A stretch of 64,000 nucleotides of DNA, from NCBI GenBank assembly GCA_022605955.1, contig JAKCOZ010000007.1:16164001-16228000 (forward strand), read 5' to 3'. The notes under the pieces are model-generated. The model was not told the DNA's origin and ran no database searches. It worked only from the letters and a program-made list of their open reading frames with translations. A program made the translations under genes and the position numbers. This DNA comes from Rallus limicola. Lineage: Eukaryota; Chordata; Aves; Gruiformes; Rallidae. This document shows, piece by piece, positions 36,649 through 49,526 of this stretch; within the stretch, counting starts at the first letter, position 1; each line of letters begins with the position of its first letter.

Positions 36649-39600
36649 GCATGTGCTAAAGTCTTTGACGTCTCATATTCTGAACATGAAACCTGACTGG
36701 TAGTGGTCAATACTCAGGACCTGCATTCAACTGAGTGACATGTGTTGATCATTGTTTATAGTTGTACTAGACTCAGCTTTCAGGAAAACAGATGTAAGAG
36801 ATTTATCTCCTTGTATTCATGAGCCAAGAGACGAGGATAAGAACTGGAGCCAGGGCTGTTACAAAGTTGCTAGAATTTGATTGAGTTCTGTGTTTGTAAC
36901 TGTAATTCAACCATTAGAAAGTAACAGTGGAAGTAACTAAAGTGATTGTCATCTCTGCTAACACAAACCTTTGTCTGCATTCTACCCTAGCCCCATGAAG
37001 GTGACACTTCTGCCAGAGAACTTCTCAAGTTACTTTTCCCATGGAGTGCAGCACTGATTCTGGCACTGAAGATGTCTCAGGATTTGTCCACACACCCCAT
37101 CATACTTGGCACTCTCTTCACCACAGACCAAGCTATAGGATTGTCTAATGCTCTCTTATCCAAAGGAGACACAGAAAACTCTAACTACTCTGGTGGTCGT
37201 TAGATCTATGATTTTGAGAAGTAAGATTTCAACACAACTCTTGAACCACAACTCAGTCCCTAACCCTTGGCTTAACTGTAGCAGTATGATGCATATCAAC
37301 AAAGAACTGACTGTAAAGACAAATTGAAGAGAGAATGAGTGAGTAATCTGTTTATATGGGTTGACTTCAGCTATAGTATGGTCCTACACTGGATAATGTG
37401 AGTGCATGTTCTTTGGTCAGGATTGGTTCTAGCATTCCTAAATGGCAGCCTTCTCCTTTTGAGGAAATCACTTAGCATTTCTTTTCCTCAAATTGTTTGG
37501 GTGGGGACAGATGGCTGTGACAGACCTTGTATATTCTCCTCTTCACAGCTTCTCCAATAGTCCGTAAACCCAATCTCCAACACCCTACAGTTTCAGTTCT
37601 TGGCTTTGTATCACCAAAAATGGGTTGCCGTGCCAAATTTGGGAAGCAGAGTGGTTTTTGAAATATGGAAAAGTATCCAGAAGGGACCAAACTAAAGCTA
37701 TCAAATTCATTGAACAGATTATAAACCATATTTAAAGCTCTTTCTCCATGGGTTAAAAGCTGGTTCCTTAACAAAAGATTTAAATATTTTCCACTCCTTT
37801 ACCTTGGTACAGCAGAAAAAGTTCTGAAAATGTGATAGCTCTGCACTGTATGGAACAGAATCAAATCCTTCATATAAGTCAAACTTCAGTTCTCTACTAA
37901 TAAAATCCTACATGCCACTTTATAGCGCACGTTTATTCTGTAGTGAAAATGACACAAATTCTTAATACAGCATCAGTGCTGCCTATTGAGCTTTGTATGC
38001 TTATAAGTGTTCCCATGGGAAATCTGAAGGTTGGCACTGGTAGACTGTGTTTTTAAAATATCACAGATGGGGTGGAACCTAGCATCATGTTGCTTATTAT
38101 TCTGGTGATCTATCTAATGGTATTCTTTGCTGCTGAAATCTAATAAAAAATAACATTTTTGAAATATTAGATATTGGATTAAAGCTCCTAATTGTCTCTT
38201 TCATAACCAAGGAAGGTCCATATTAATAATTCTTTACAGAGGCATTCAAAAGAAGACATCTGTTTCGGCATACATTGTGAAACTCAAATCTGTCCAGTGC
38301 AGTTTTATTCATTTGTTACTTTCCATGAACAAATGTGACTGCACATTTATTTAAATCTTTAGAAATGTGGATGAACAAACAGAAGACAAAGTAAAGTTAA
38401 ACCTGAATTGGAGACATGCTGTTAAGGAAGAAACAGTTCCATCCACGGTAGGTGGTTACTGCCCTTGCAATAACCCACTGCAATAATTCTGATATAGTCA
38501 AACTGTGCCTCTCATATTCACTCCCTCAAATGGATGGACAGTTCCAAAAAGAGTGCAAAAACCCCACTTAGTAAAAGGTCATAGGAAAGAGAGAAGAAAT
38601 GCCAGGCACAGAGGCTGACCTATTCAGAATATAATCACACCTTCTTTAAAAGGCATCTACATTACAAAGGATAGAGATCTTACCACATACTCCCTGCTTC
38701 CCCAATGCAGCTACCATGAGTAAGATTTTCTGAAATGAAGAGGGTATGGCATGAAGTTTTGCTATTCAGCCACTGTTTCTATTTGAATTATTAACAGTTT
38801 ATGCACCAGTGTGAGGAAATCATATTTTCCACGTAACCAGGCAGCAGTTTTCTGGGTTTGGCCAATTACTAGAACACAGTTCTTTTGAAAGCATGAAGAT
38901 GACTGTCATCAAAAAGTGCTGCCCTCTCTTTGTTATAGCTCTTATAGAGCATAAGCATTTGTAATATTCCCAAGCACAGTTTTGGAGAGATCATTTTTAT
39001 GACTTTGGCTCAGTTATGACTGAACGCAAGGCTTTTTGCTGTCCAATTCCTTGACTGCAATGTTTATGAAGCTGAAAACAAAATTAATTCTGATCCACAG
39101 CCCTCACCCTAAGAACTGAAACAGGTGACTAGAGGAGAAGAAAGGGATCCATACAAGCAAAGGAGAAGATGATAAAAAGGGGGGAAAAAACCGTGAAAGA
39201 GTGTGCTTAAGTGACAAACCTGGAATGCATGCCCCTCTTGGCCTCCAAGGCAGAAAGCAATGAAGGGAGAGTAGCAGTTCTGTTTCTGTTTTATTAGGGA
39301 GCATATATTCTCTCAGCTGTAGAATACAGCAAAATTACTCTCCTCCTGGTCTGATGTCTATTCCACTGAGGGGCAAATTTGGGTTCAAAATAAACCCTAC
39401 TTTAAAAATAAACCTGTAAGTCTTTCAGCTGTACCAGCAAAACTGAAGTTAAAAACACATTACTGATTTTTCTTCTGCAAATAATCTATTTACATTAGCA
39501 GGAAAGGGTGACAGCATTGGTGGAGTAAAGATGAGCTTGATGCTTTCATGAGCTTCTGCAAGGTAGACTGCATGTCAAAGACAATCCTTTGTTTTTTACT

Positions 39601-42013
39601 CTGTGACATTTAGGAAGAGACCTAGTCTTGGAACATCAAATCTCCAGGAAAGTGTGTCTCCATTGCAGGGTAAAAAAAATATGGTAATGCTCTTTTAATT
39701 AGGTAGGAATTCTCAGCAGTCACTGCCATTAAACTAATCAGTATTTTGTACTGAAAACCCGCCACTGAAAGTTGGTGTCTATGAAACCATAATGATGCTT
39801 TTACAGTGTTTTCCACCCCCAGACATTTTTCTGCATTCTGTATGTACACAATGTTGGATCTGGTAGGCTGTCTGGAGGAGGCTCTTAGCAGGCAGCTGAC
39901 CTGAAAGACCCTTCATGAAGTGCAAAGAAGAAAAATGAAAGCCAGCATTACCTCTAGGGGTTCCCTAAAGTATCTGCAGTGTTACCAGAAGGTTCAGGAA
40001 GTTGCATCTGTCAAGTGTGAAATTCTTAGGCTCCAAAAACACCCATTTAGAGAATTAGGAAACACCTGGAGATTTCCATCCACCAGAACATTCTCATCTC
40101 TTCATCATATGCAATATATAGCCTATACACATATTTTTCAGAAGTGCTTTAGTACCCATTTGTTCAAATTCACATTTTATATTTTTATCCCTTTGAAGGT
40201 GTGAAAGCAATATTTGTTCTATATTAACCTTATGCTTATTTATGTCCAGTCATATAATTTTTGGCCTTTGAATGCCAGTGTTCTCCTGTTCATTGGGTCT
40301 ATGATGAAGTTGCGTCCCATGTTTTTATAAATATGAAAATAAGATGACAATGAGGGGTTAAAAGCAGCCTAGGGCATTATTAAATAACTTGTTTCTCTGA
40401 TACTTTAATTGGTAGCCTTGACCATCATCAGGGTCATAAATTAATCTATAACATCTGTGGATGAGTATTTGTATGAGTATTTGGGGCTGGGATCTGAGTT
40501 TTGTATTCAGATAGATGTGTTGAAAGTTAAACAAACTCACCAGAGTTGCCTTAAGTACATGAACATTTCTGGTGCATTTTGCAGTTTTACAGCTTCGCTC
40601 CAAAAACAACATTATGAGGTTATACAATGAGACACTCAAACAGCCAAGGGACACAGAAACACTGTCAGAATCACTAGAGTGCAGTTACAGAGCACTTTAT
40701 AAAGTAATATGAGTAATTGCATGTAACAATTGCCAATATCCACAAGCACTAACAATGTCTGTAGTGCAGTAGGTGAAGAATGCTGTAGCAGACTTTTAAA
40801 TGATTATTATCTTCTGCAATAGTGGCTCATTTCAAACTAGTAAGCTTGCCATTTCCCTGCAGTGGTTTCTTCTTCACCTATTGAATCTGGCCTGCGCTAC
40901 TGAAAGTGATTCAGTAGTGATAAATTTTGAAAAATTACAGTATTTCGAATCTTCATTGTTCTAGCTGATGTTCTTTTCATTTTCACAGATTTCTTTCAGC
41001 TATCAGGTCCCCAGGTGCTGTGAAGATGGGACAGACTGCTTGGTTTTGTTTCATGTAAGAAACAAGCCCAAGACATGGTTGGAACTGGTTCACTTGAGCT
41101 CTTTGACAGGCAGTGGTGGATTTTCCAAGAGTGTTTATAAGAAAAATGGGTTGGGACAGACTCTATAGCTGAAACAGAAGTCTACTGTCAATTGCTCATG
41201 GGAGTTTCTCATAGATGCAAGCTGTGAACTGCAAAAAAAAAAGGAGAGGATGCCTTTACTCAATTAATTAGCCTACATCTTTTATGAAACAATGAACATA
41301 TAGTGAGAAAGATTTTAATGCAACAGAAGAATGAACAAATAGAATCCAAGTATCTTTAAATATTTTTTGCAACCTTTCTCTAACTTACAGAATGGCTTGC
41401 TATTTTGTTAAACATCATGCTTTATTCCCAGAAAAATATATCATGTCATCATAGGAATAATGAAGCCTTTTGCTAGAAATAAAACCCTTAGAAATAAAAC
41501 AATTTACTAACACTGTCAGATCATCAAAAAGATAACTGGTTCCCAACAGAGTTGTGCTTAGTCTCAAAGAGGGAAGCGTCAGTGCGTAGAAAACCATACT
41601 ATGAGGACAAATTTTCAGTGCCATAGTGACCCCTGGATTTTAATGACAATAATTTTGGCCAGTGGTCTCTGAGGTGAAGGAGAAGAGAGTTGGATAAAAA
41701 TTAACTATCAAATTCAGAACAAGCTAGTGCTTTAGGACTGGTGGTGCACGTGGGAAATCCAGATTCATCTCAATGACCGCAGAAAGAAGTCAAGCATTCC
41801 GCTGCAGAACTTCCCAACTAAATATTTTTATAACTGGTGTATTTCTGCAGCAATTCTTTTTTTTAATATAAACCCACATTTTCTAGCTAAACGCTATTCA
41901 TCAAAAAAATCCCAACCAGTTTAACTTGGTAATAAAGAGGTAAACTTTATTATGAACAAGGATGGGGAAAACTAAACAAAACAAAGCAAAACAAAAACTC
42001 TACATGCTAGTGC

Positions 42014-42142
42014 TTGAAAAATGGTCATGTAAATTGAGGACCTTGGAAAAAAATTTGCTTTACATATTGAAATGTAAATGCAGAAAGAATAACGAGATGT
42101 TTTTCATAGTTTTTTGTTTTTTTTTTCCTCCAGGGATAATAG
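42014..42142 (+). repeat. Direct repeat, copy 1, of an unidentified 125-bp unit
   Basis: This copy matches 43201-43325 along its full length. There are about six substitutions in the first roughly 93 bases, then a length difference in a T-rich tract, then a shared tail (ctccag, one differing base, gataatag). It begins ttgaaaaatggtcatgtaaa. The flanks are not similar beyond a shared 'tacatg' a few bases upstream. The unit does not match any transposon I recognise. The T-tract followed by ctccag in both copies resembles a 3' splice site. Confidence 0.9.
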
Positions 42143-42406
42143 ACAGAACAGCAAATAATGGTACAAATGAGAATTGAACTTTATGCTGTTTGACATAAAA
42201 TACACAATGGAAAACTAATATAGTTACATCAATAAATCTTTTAAATGCAGAGAATTCCCTCACTCCAGACTTATATTATGAATTCAGTAGCATAACACTT
42301 TATTTGACAGTTGGTAGCAAAACCCAAACTCAGATTATTAATAACCTTTCCACAGTCTATCATTAATGTCAGTGGGTGCGGTTTAGGATTTTTATTTTGG
42401 CAAGTA

Positions 42407-42424
42407 TAATATGTTAACATATTA
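42407..42424. repeat. 18-bp perfect palindrome
   Basis: The sequence taatatgttaacatatta equals its own reverse complement, centred on GTTAAC. In 64 kb of AT-rich DNA one such palindrome by chance is not surprising. Confidence 0.85.
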
Positions 42425-43200
42425 ACTGACTGCTCGTATAGTCAGAGCAGAAATGCTAGCCAGGGAAGGCATTTCACGCCAATTCTGAAGGCACTAAAAA
42501 TAAAACTGCTACTTACCAACTCAGACAACTTGGTAAATGTCTGATTTCTCCAGCCTTTAAAGTGCTACATCAACACTTAGTCTAGAGTTTAAGACATTTC
42601 TTTCAGTAAGCATTTACACAGAAGAGGACAGTTTGGCTACAGGACACTTGCAGCAGACAAATCATGTCATTGATAGCTGGTCAGATTTAACATCCTGTGA
42701 AGGCAACTTGCATCAGTATGTTCTGCTCAGATAAGGGAACGGCTGTAAGAGCAGCCGGTGGAGCTGTTGCCTACTGACCTAGACCACAGGGCACAGACAC
42801 AATTGTTTGTATCTTATGTTAGGCTATGGGGTCTGTTTTAAGTGGTACCAGTCTACAAAATGCCTTTACCGCAGACTGTACTTGGTACCATATAAGAGGA
42901 CTCTGTGTCAGCATGGAATGGGAATTAAATGTAACTGCACCAAAAAAATGGTGAACTGGATGAGCTCTTGACAATTTGTTTTGAATTAAGAAGTGAGCCT
43001 AAGAGTACACTGGTAAAGGTCAATTAAAATTTTCCATTACTAATCTTTATTCTGGGAAGAATTATGCTACTTTGACCTCTTTGGTGTACCGGTACCACAG
43101 GGTAGTCATTGATGAAGGCTGGCCAAGACTCTCCTAACCTTTCAACTGCTGCTTCATAAGATACAATATGAAGACAAGCCATTTCTTTTGGTACATGGAC

Positions 43201-43325
43201 TTGAAAAATGGTCATATAAATTGAGGATATTGGAAAAAAATTTGCTTTACATATTGAAGTGTAAACGCAGAAAGAATAATGAGATGTTTTTCATAGGCCT
43301 TTTTTTTTTCTCCAGAGATAATAGT
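43201..43325 (+). repeat. Direct repeat, copy 2, of an unidentified 125-bp unit
   Basis: This is the second copy of the unit at 42014-42142, 1.19 kb downstream in the same orientation. It begins ttgaaaaatggtcatataaa and ends with T10, ctccag and agataatag. Divergence of about 6-7% before the T-tract rules out an assembly duplication of identical sequence and suggests an old duplication. Confidence 0.9.
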
Positions 43326-44545
43326 CTTTGTGATCACCTTTCTCTTTGTTGAAGCCTGTTTGAAGATATCCTTAGAAGATAAATATGAAGTTACAGAAAA
43401 TATAAAAATCTATGCATGGAAGTTGTCTTGAAGAGATCTTCTTGTTACTTTTCCTGCTACCAGGCTGAGAACTCAAACATAAACCACCCTGGACAGATGT
43501 TTACTTATAATATATTTTTTTTAAATTATGAAATGAGGCGTATCTTAAAATCACTGTGTTTCACTGTTAAAGACTGGTGAAATATTTTAACACTAGTTTG
43601 ATACCTTTTTTTCCTAATAGCTAGCATGAATGTCTCCTGTTACAAATTAAGATAATTACTTCTACATTCACTGTCTTTTTGGCATGTATTACAGGAAAAG
43701 TTACTTTTCAGGCTAAGCAATCATAATTTTTCTTCCACTTTTCTTTACATTATGCTTCCTAAATCTCCTATAAATCTTTGTTTCTGTGTTCATATTTTAG
43801 TAATTTTACTTTCTCCAAGGGTGATGTGATTGCTGAATTATGCTTGGTCTGGTCTGTCTTCCTAGTTTAATTAGTTGGGGCCATTTATTTTTACTTCCTG
43901 TTTTCTAGTCTTTTCATCTAGACTACCTTTTCTATACTCTGTTTATTAATATATTGTTTAGACAGGTTTAAAAGCTTTACTAATGTCAAGCGAATTTAGA
44001 TCTATTACTTTCCACCAACCAAAAGAACAGGTTTTTGTCCCACAGGAGAGAATTATACAGGCTTGAAATGGTATGTCCTCAAAATCTCTGTTGATTGTTT
44101 CTTGTCACCTTATCCTTTCAGCACTTAAAGATGGATTGTTTAAGAATAATGACAGCAGCCGTGGTTGTAAGATGTTCTAATGACTGTAGACATTATCTTA
44201 TCTCATATGCAACATCCTAAAACCACTTTTATTCCCTTGTCAAGATGAGTATTTTATTTCACTGTCCACAGTTCATCCCCTGTGAATTCTCTCTGCATTT
44301 TCAGTAGTTAATTTTATTTTTATTTTAGTTCTTTAGTTTTCTAAGTATAGAACTTCAGTGCATTTATATAACACAGCCTTGTCTATTTTTTTAACTTATT
44401 GATTTACTTTTCTGTCCCAATACTAATTTTCTTGTTGAAACTCTATTAAGCATTGTTTCATATTTAACCTCTTGTTTGGGCAAAAATGGCATTGGACAGT
44501 TTTGGATAGTTCGCTTGCACTGAACTATAGCATTTTATTAAGTAA

Positions 44546-44710
44546 GGGACCTAATTGTCCCTGGAAGTGTTCAAGACCAGGTTGGATGGGGCCCTGGGCA
44601 ACCTTGTGTAGATCCGGCCTGAGGTTAGTGTCCTGCCTGTGGCAGGGGGGGTTGGAGCTCTATGATCCTTGGGGTCCCTTCCAACCCATGCCATTCTGTG
44701 ATTGTGTGAA
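44546..44710 (+). mobile_element. CR1 LINE fragment (3' end)
   Basis: This is the 3' end of CR1 on the plus strand. It contains the ORF2 terminal block 'ctggaagtgttcaagacc', then 'aggttggatggggccctggg', a G-rich 'ggcaggggggg' stretch, and the 3' tail 'ggggtcccttccaaccc' leading to 'cattctgtgattgtgtg'. It is truncated just upstream of the 'tccctgga' block. Only about 165 bases remain. The terminal octamers are degenerate (attctgtg, attgtgtg), consistent with an old copy. Confidence 0.95.
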
Positions 44711-47700
44711 TCTGTAATTTGCATCTGTTTTTCTTTGACTTCTAAAGGACTGAAATCTTCTGAAATATGCAATGCTGTGTGAAAGTAAATCCAGTAGAAA
44801 TCATATTTGATGGTTCTCTTCTGTGTCACATTTTGCCTAAATTCAAGAGATGGGGGATAGCTGTAAAGAAAACAGCACAACCTCTTTGCACAGCCGAAGT
44901 TTTCCAAAAGACAGATCATGGTACTGAGGAAGTAGACAAATCTCACCTAGGTGTAGGTGTTATTCTACCTTGAGCATATAATTTGGTTTATAGGACTATT
45001 TATCCCAATATATATATTAAAAGAGAGTAAAGGCAGCAAACAATAAAGATTGATTTTAAATAATATTTTAATAGTTAATATGGATGTTGTAGCCTGCACT
45101 GTTAATGTTATTTGGCTAACTTGATGAAGTGACATTACAATAAATAACACATTCCAACAAATGGCATATATTGTGACAAATGTTCAAAGCAGCATACAAT
45201 TTGATCATGGGTAATTTTTCCAGTTTCAAACACTATGCCAAATGCTTTCTCCATCACTATGTCTGATTTAACCATGTACTTTAGAAAATTTTAAAACTTA
45301 AAACTTCAAGTTCTCAAATGTTTAAGGGAAACGGACTGTTTTCATAAATTGTGAGCCCATTTTCAAGTATATTAAAACCTTATTAATTTATTTCTTTCTG
45401 ATAAGATAACTAGAAAATGTGTCTTGTGAAAGATAAAGTGCCAGGCTGGAATTTTATTCCAGTTGAAAACACTTCCCATACCGCTAATTTGGAATTCCTG
45501 TACATGTGAAACACTCCTGTATTACTTGCAGCGTCAGAATTTACAAGATAGCTGAATGTCAAGAAATAATATAGAGAATTAAAGGCAATAAATAATTTCC
45601 TTTTATTTTAATGCCACTGGAAATTCTCTGTTCTGAAGACAGAGAAATTTCATAAGCATTTTCTTTTAATGTTGTTCTTAGAGATACCTGACTACTATCA
45701 TATAAAGAAATTTCTGAGATTTAGATGCAAAAATTCTGCCCCTCTTATTCTGTCAGCAGTCCCTGATTTGGCTCCTATACCATCTCAATACCCCTGCAAT
45801 GAAGTTTAAACAGTATTAAAATTCCTTAAGTTTTACGTCAGTGGGACTTGAAAGATGCTTTCCCTAATGTTATTCTTAGAGTATAGGACATCAGGATACA
45901 CAATGACATAGAGAGCATCTCAAAGATGATATACATAGGACTTATATCCCTCATGCCATGCTGTCTAGATGCCAGGCAGGTTCCAGTGTGTTCCCAGGGC
46001 TCTTCTATGGCCCCTTAAAATTCCTGAAGAAATTATAAACCCCCTTTTTTTTTGTCACAAAAGTCTGCAGGGTACAAAAAATAAGGTACTAGATAGAATG
46101 AGTCAGGTGAGCTATGTGGCCTTTTTCTATTTCATCCCTATGAATAATTTATCCAGCAGTAGATGTGTAGATATGCCAAATAAAATAATAATATAGTTAT
46201 TTTGGAATTAGGGAAAATTCTGATTCTTAAGACTGAGAACTGACAGATAGATAAGAAGCAGCAGAGGTTGTATTATTCTTGCGTATAATGTTCACTTAAA
46301 AGCACAAAGAGTTAATCTTATCATCTTACCCATGGTTGCATTTATAAAAGATAAAAATCGCAAACAAGTAATGCACAGTTACTTGTTACATATTCTTCCC
46401 ATTACAGTTGACAGGTTCATTAATCATACAGTGTATTTTACTATTAGAAGCTGTAAAGAAGATCAAATCTCTTGTAATTTTTCTTCTTCTTTTCCATTTG
46501 ATAAGTGTGTTGTTTCAATGTGCAGATAAAATATAGTGTCAGTCACAAACAGTCCCAGGAGAACTGCAACTCTCCAGTTAGAAAATTCATCCTTATTTGC
46601 AATGTAAAATTCCATGGAAAATGCATCATTTCCTTTTTAACTTGACCATTAGACTGAGTAAAATGCATATGCCTGGGTATTCACAAAAGAAGTAATCCAG
46701 AATGAAGTGCCTGTGGATATGAGCAATGTTTAAGTAATAGAAATATTGCTTACTGCATGTTGAAAGCATTAGCTATGAATACCCCTATTCATAACATCAC
46801 ATTGATTCATAATTAAAGCTCTGTGAAAATTATAGAGAAAGTTGACATGTTTCACAAGCTGTTCATGGTAAATGTAGGAAATTTTACAGTTTGTTGTGAC
46901 TTGCCAATAAAGAACTCTCGGGAAGAAAGATAAAGAAGTGATTCTACGATACTGAGTTTTAGCAAGTGTGACTAACACAAATGATGACCTATGCAGAAGG
47001 CTTAGACCCAGTTTTTCAAACAAAATTATGAAAGCCTACACTTCAGAAGCAGAAGTCTAACATGTCTAATGAGAAACATTTTGGTGGATGTGCAGCAGTA
47101 AATTCTAGCCTGTGCATGAAATAGGAAAGCCTCAAGAAATAAAAATAACCCAACCCTTTTACCTGATGAAAGTGAAACAAAGCAATGCAGAGCTGTGTGC
47201 CTCTCTATTCTGTGTGTCTCACTATTCTTTCTTTTTTGAAGAGGAACAACACCAATTTCTAGTCCTTCTGCTGCATGTGGCACTGTATGTGTACACGGTC
47301 TGCTTTGTGTTAAGACTTCCACAACAGGTGCCCCACTAAATACTTAGAAAGAAATATTTTGAGCTAGACTATAGCAGGTGATATAATAATGGGAGTGTGC
47401 AGAAAGCTGAATTTCCACAAAATTTATCAGAAGGATCAGGCAACGTTTGAAGACTTGCAATTTAAATGTCTTCCTGAAAGGAGGGAAACAGACTTGCTAA
47501 ATTTTTCTCACACCATCCTTTGATCACTGTAAAATCAAATTTAGCTTTCTATCATCCTTAAAAAAGAAAAAAAACCTGATGCACACCAATACCACATTTA
47601 CACTTCTTCATTTTTTAGTGTAATGGCCATAGATGGTACTGTCCTACATGGTGGTAGTCTCCTCTTTTCACAGACATTGACACTTCTCTCTTCAGTCCAA

Positions 47701-48662
47701 AAAATTAAAAAGCACAATATTCATACCTCACAGTATAAAAAGCCTGAATAAACACTGCCGAGGTTCCCATGCAAATTCCTTCTAAAATGAAATTTCATAA
47801 ACAAAGCAGAACTGATTACCCAGGTTTTCTCTGTAAAAAGTCAAACTGAGAAGCTCAAACTGAGATATAAGCTTAGTAAGGTAATTTATTAGATGAGAGA
47901 ATGGTTTAGAACAGTTGAGGAGGAGTGTGGGGCTACTGTGCTTTAGAACAGGAGATGAAGAGAATTGCCCGTCACTTCATAATATCTAGAGAAAGGCTGT
48001 AAAACCACCTCCTCAAGCAGTTCTGATGCTGGATGAAGCTCAGAAAGGTTGGGAAGTTGTAATTTATGATGTCAAGATTATTAACTAACATTAAGATAAT
48101 TAACATTACAGATACTCCATGAATTTTTAAAAAATGTGTCAATAAAAGAAATTGACACTTGTAAGTCTAAATTGGAAATGCCTAAAAGAAAACCCATGTT
48201 TGGATAAAGGCATCAGTGCACTTAATTGGATAACTGTTAATTATTAATATGTTACTTGAGGAATTAAGGCAAAATCCAATGTATTTTATAGAGACATATT
48301 TATGACTGAAGCTACAGTCTTACCCTGATCGTCACAGTATGTTTGAATTAAAACTGAAATCTTGCCAGTGTGTATAAAAATATATTTAATTTGCCTTCAA
48401 TACAAATGAATATGTGCCATGTACTCGTGACAAATCAAATCAGCAGGTTTCTCATCTGGTAACACAGGAATTTAGCTGTTGGAAGCTTATATGTGTGGAA
48501 GGAACCAGCCAGTGATGTTTCAATGAGGGAAGGTGGGAAAATGCTGTGGAGCTTGAAAAGGTAAAAAATTACTTCAGCAGATGTGAGCAAGGTGGCATCT
48601 ACAAATATTAAACGAGGAAGTGAAAAGAATCCAGAGGGGACATTTCACTGAAGTGATGTTAC

Positions 48663-48679
48663 TTTTTTTTTTTTTTTTT
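48663..48679. repeat. Poly-T tract, T17
   Basis: This is an uninterrupted run of 17 T, with no recognised retroposed neighbour. Confidence 0.9.
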
Positions 48680-49495
48680 GATAGAGCAGAAATGATACTG
48701 ATTTCAAGTAAAAAAGCTGTGATAAACATCTTGAGAGATACTTGCAGAAGTGGAGGCTGAAACTAGTTGAAGGTATAGTAGTAAAGGCAACTGAAGTACA
48801 AAAAATGGTGAATAAACTATTTTTTGTCAGAAGAACAAATAAAAACATAGAAAGGCTTATGGACTTAACAGAGGATTCTTGCACTGCTAATGTTTCATTT
48901 CATGCTCTGCACAGTCCTGCCATGAAAAGCTACTTGAAAGCTTCTTGGGAAAAATATACCTTATGCTGGTGCCATACCTTGTTTAGATCAACTGGGGAAA
49001 AAAAAATGTACCAAAGCTTCTTGAAAGTCATGTGAAAGTGCTTCTGCATTGTTTCTATTCAAAGACCACTTGACCTTTTTGGGAAAAGAACAACCATGGA
49101 CAATCTGTTTCTCCCAGGAAGTTTCTCCTGTACAATCAAATAAAAATTAAGTTAAACTTAGAATGCTGCTTCTAGTTTTACATACTTTGTTTTTATGTGC
49201 ATATATGTATGGAAAATATGTAAGTGTATTTTCTAAGTGGTTTTCCCCCAGTCTTTTTGGGGAATATCTGCTAAATTTGTGACATAAATTACTTGAAAGA
49301 ATATTGATAGACTGTCATATGTTTTGTGTATTGTAGACTGATGTGCAAGTGCTGATACCATTATGTTCATCAACACCTTTCATAGCAGCACCATCTTAGT
49401 CCTGTGAGAAAAAAGAATTACAGCTTTGGCAAAGGGCTCTAGCTCTTAAATCTCTTCTAGTAGGTATTGCTTTTTCAGATAATAGCAAATGAGTT

Positions 49496-49526
49496 GGGGG
49501 GCTAGGGATTGGGGGGCAGAGAAGGG
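49496..49526 (+). other. G-quadruplex-forming motif
   Basis: Four G-runs (6, 3, 6 and 3 G) are separated by loops of 3, 3 and 7 bases (cta, att, cagagaa). This meets the canonical quadruplex pattern. It is the second such motif in the window and lies in AT-rich surroundings. Confidence 0.8.

Larger units (their letters stand above)
32286..44545. other. Unique DNA with no recognisable gene
   Basis: No coding gene can be supported. Contents noted: a moderately GC-rich block of unknown identity (about 32550-32960), a tandem 19-bp duplication (36282-36319), a (CCAT)8 microsatellite (36617-36648), an 18-bp palindrome (42407-42424) and a pair of about 125-bp direct repeats (42014-42142 and 43201-43325). 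Frames of about 100 codons on either strand resemble no known protein. Confidence 0.55.

Noticed and set aside
44551..44946. 131-codon minus-strand open frame
   Set aside because: Much of it is antisense to the CR1 fragment at 44546-44710; the rest shows no recognisable protein.
48742..49035. 97-codon plus-strand open frame as a possible retropseudogene
   Set aside because: There is a nearby T17 tract at 48663-48679, but it lies on the wrong side and strand for an A-tail of this frame. The peptide resembles no gene known to me.
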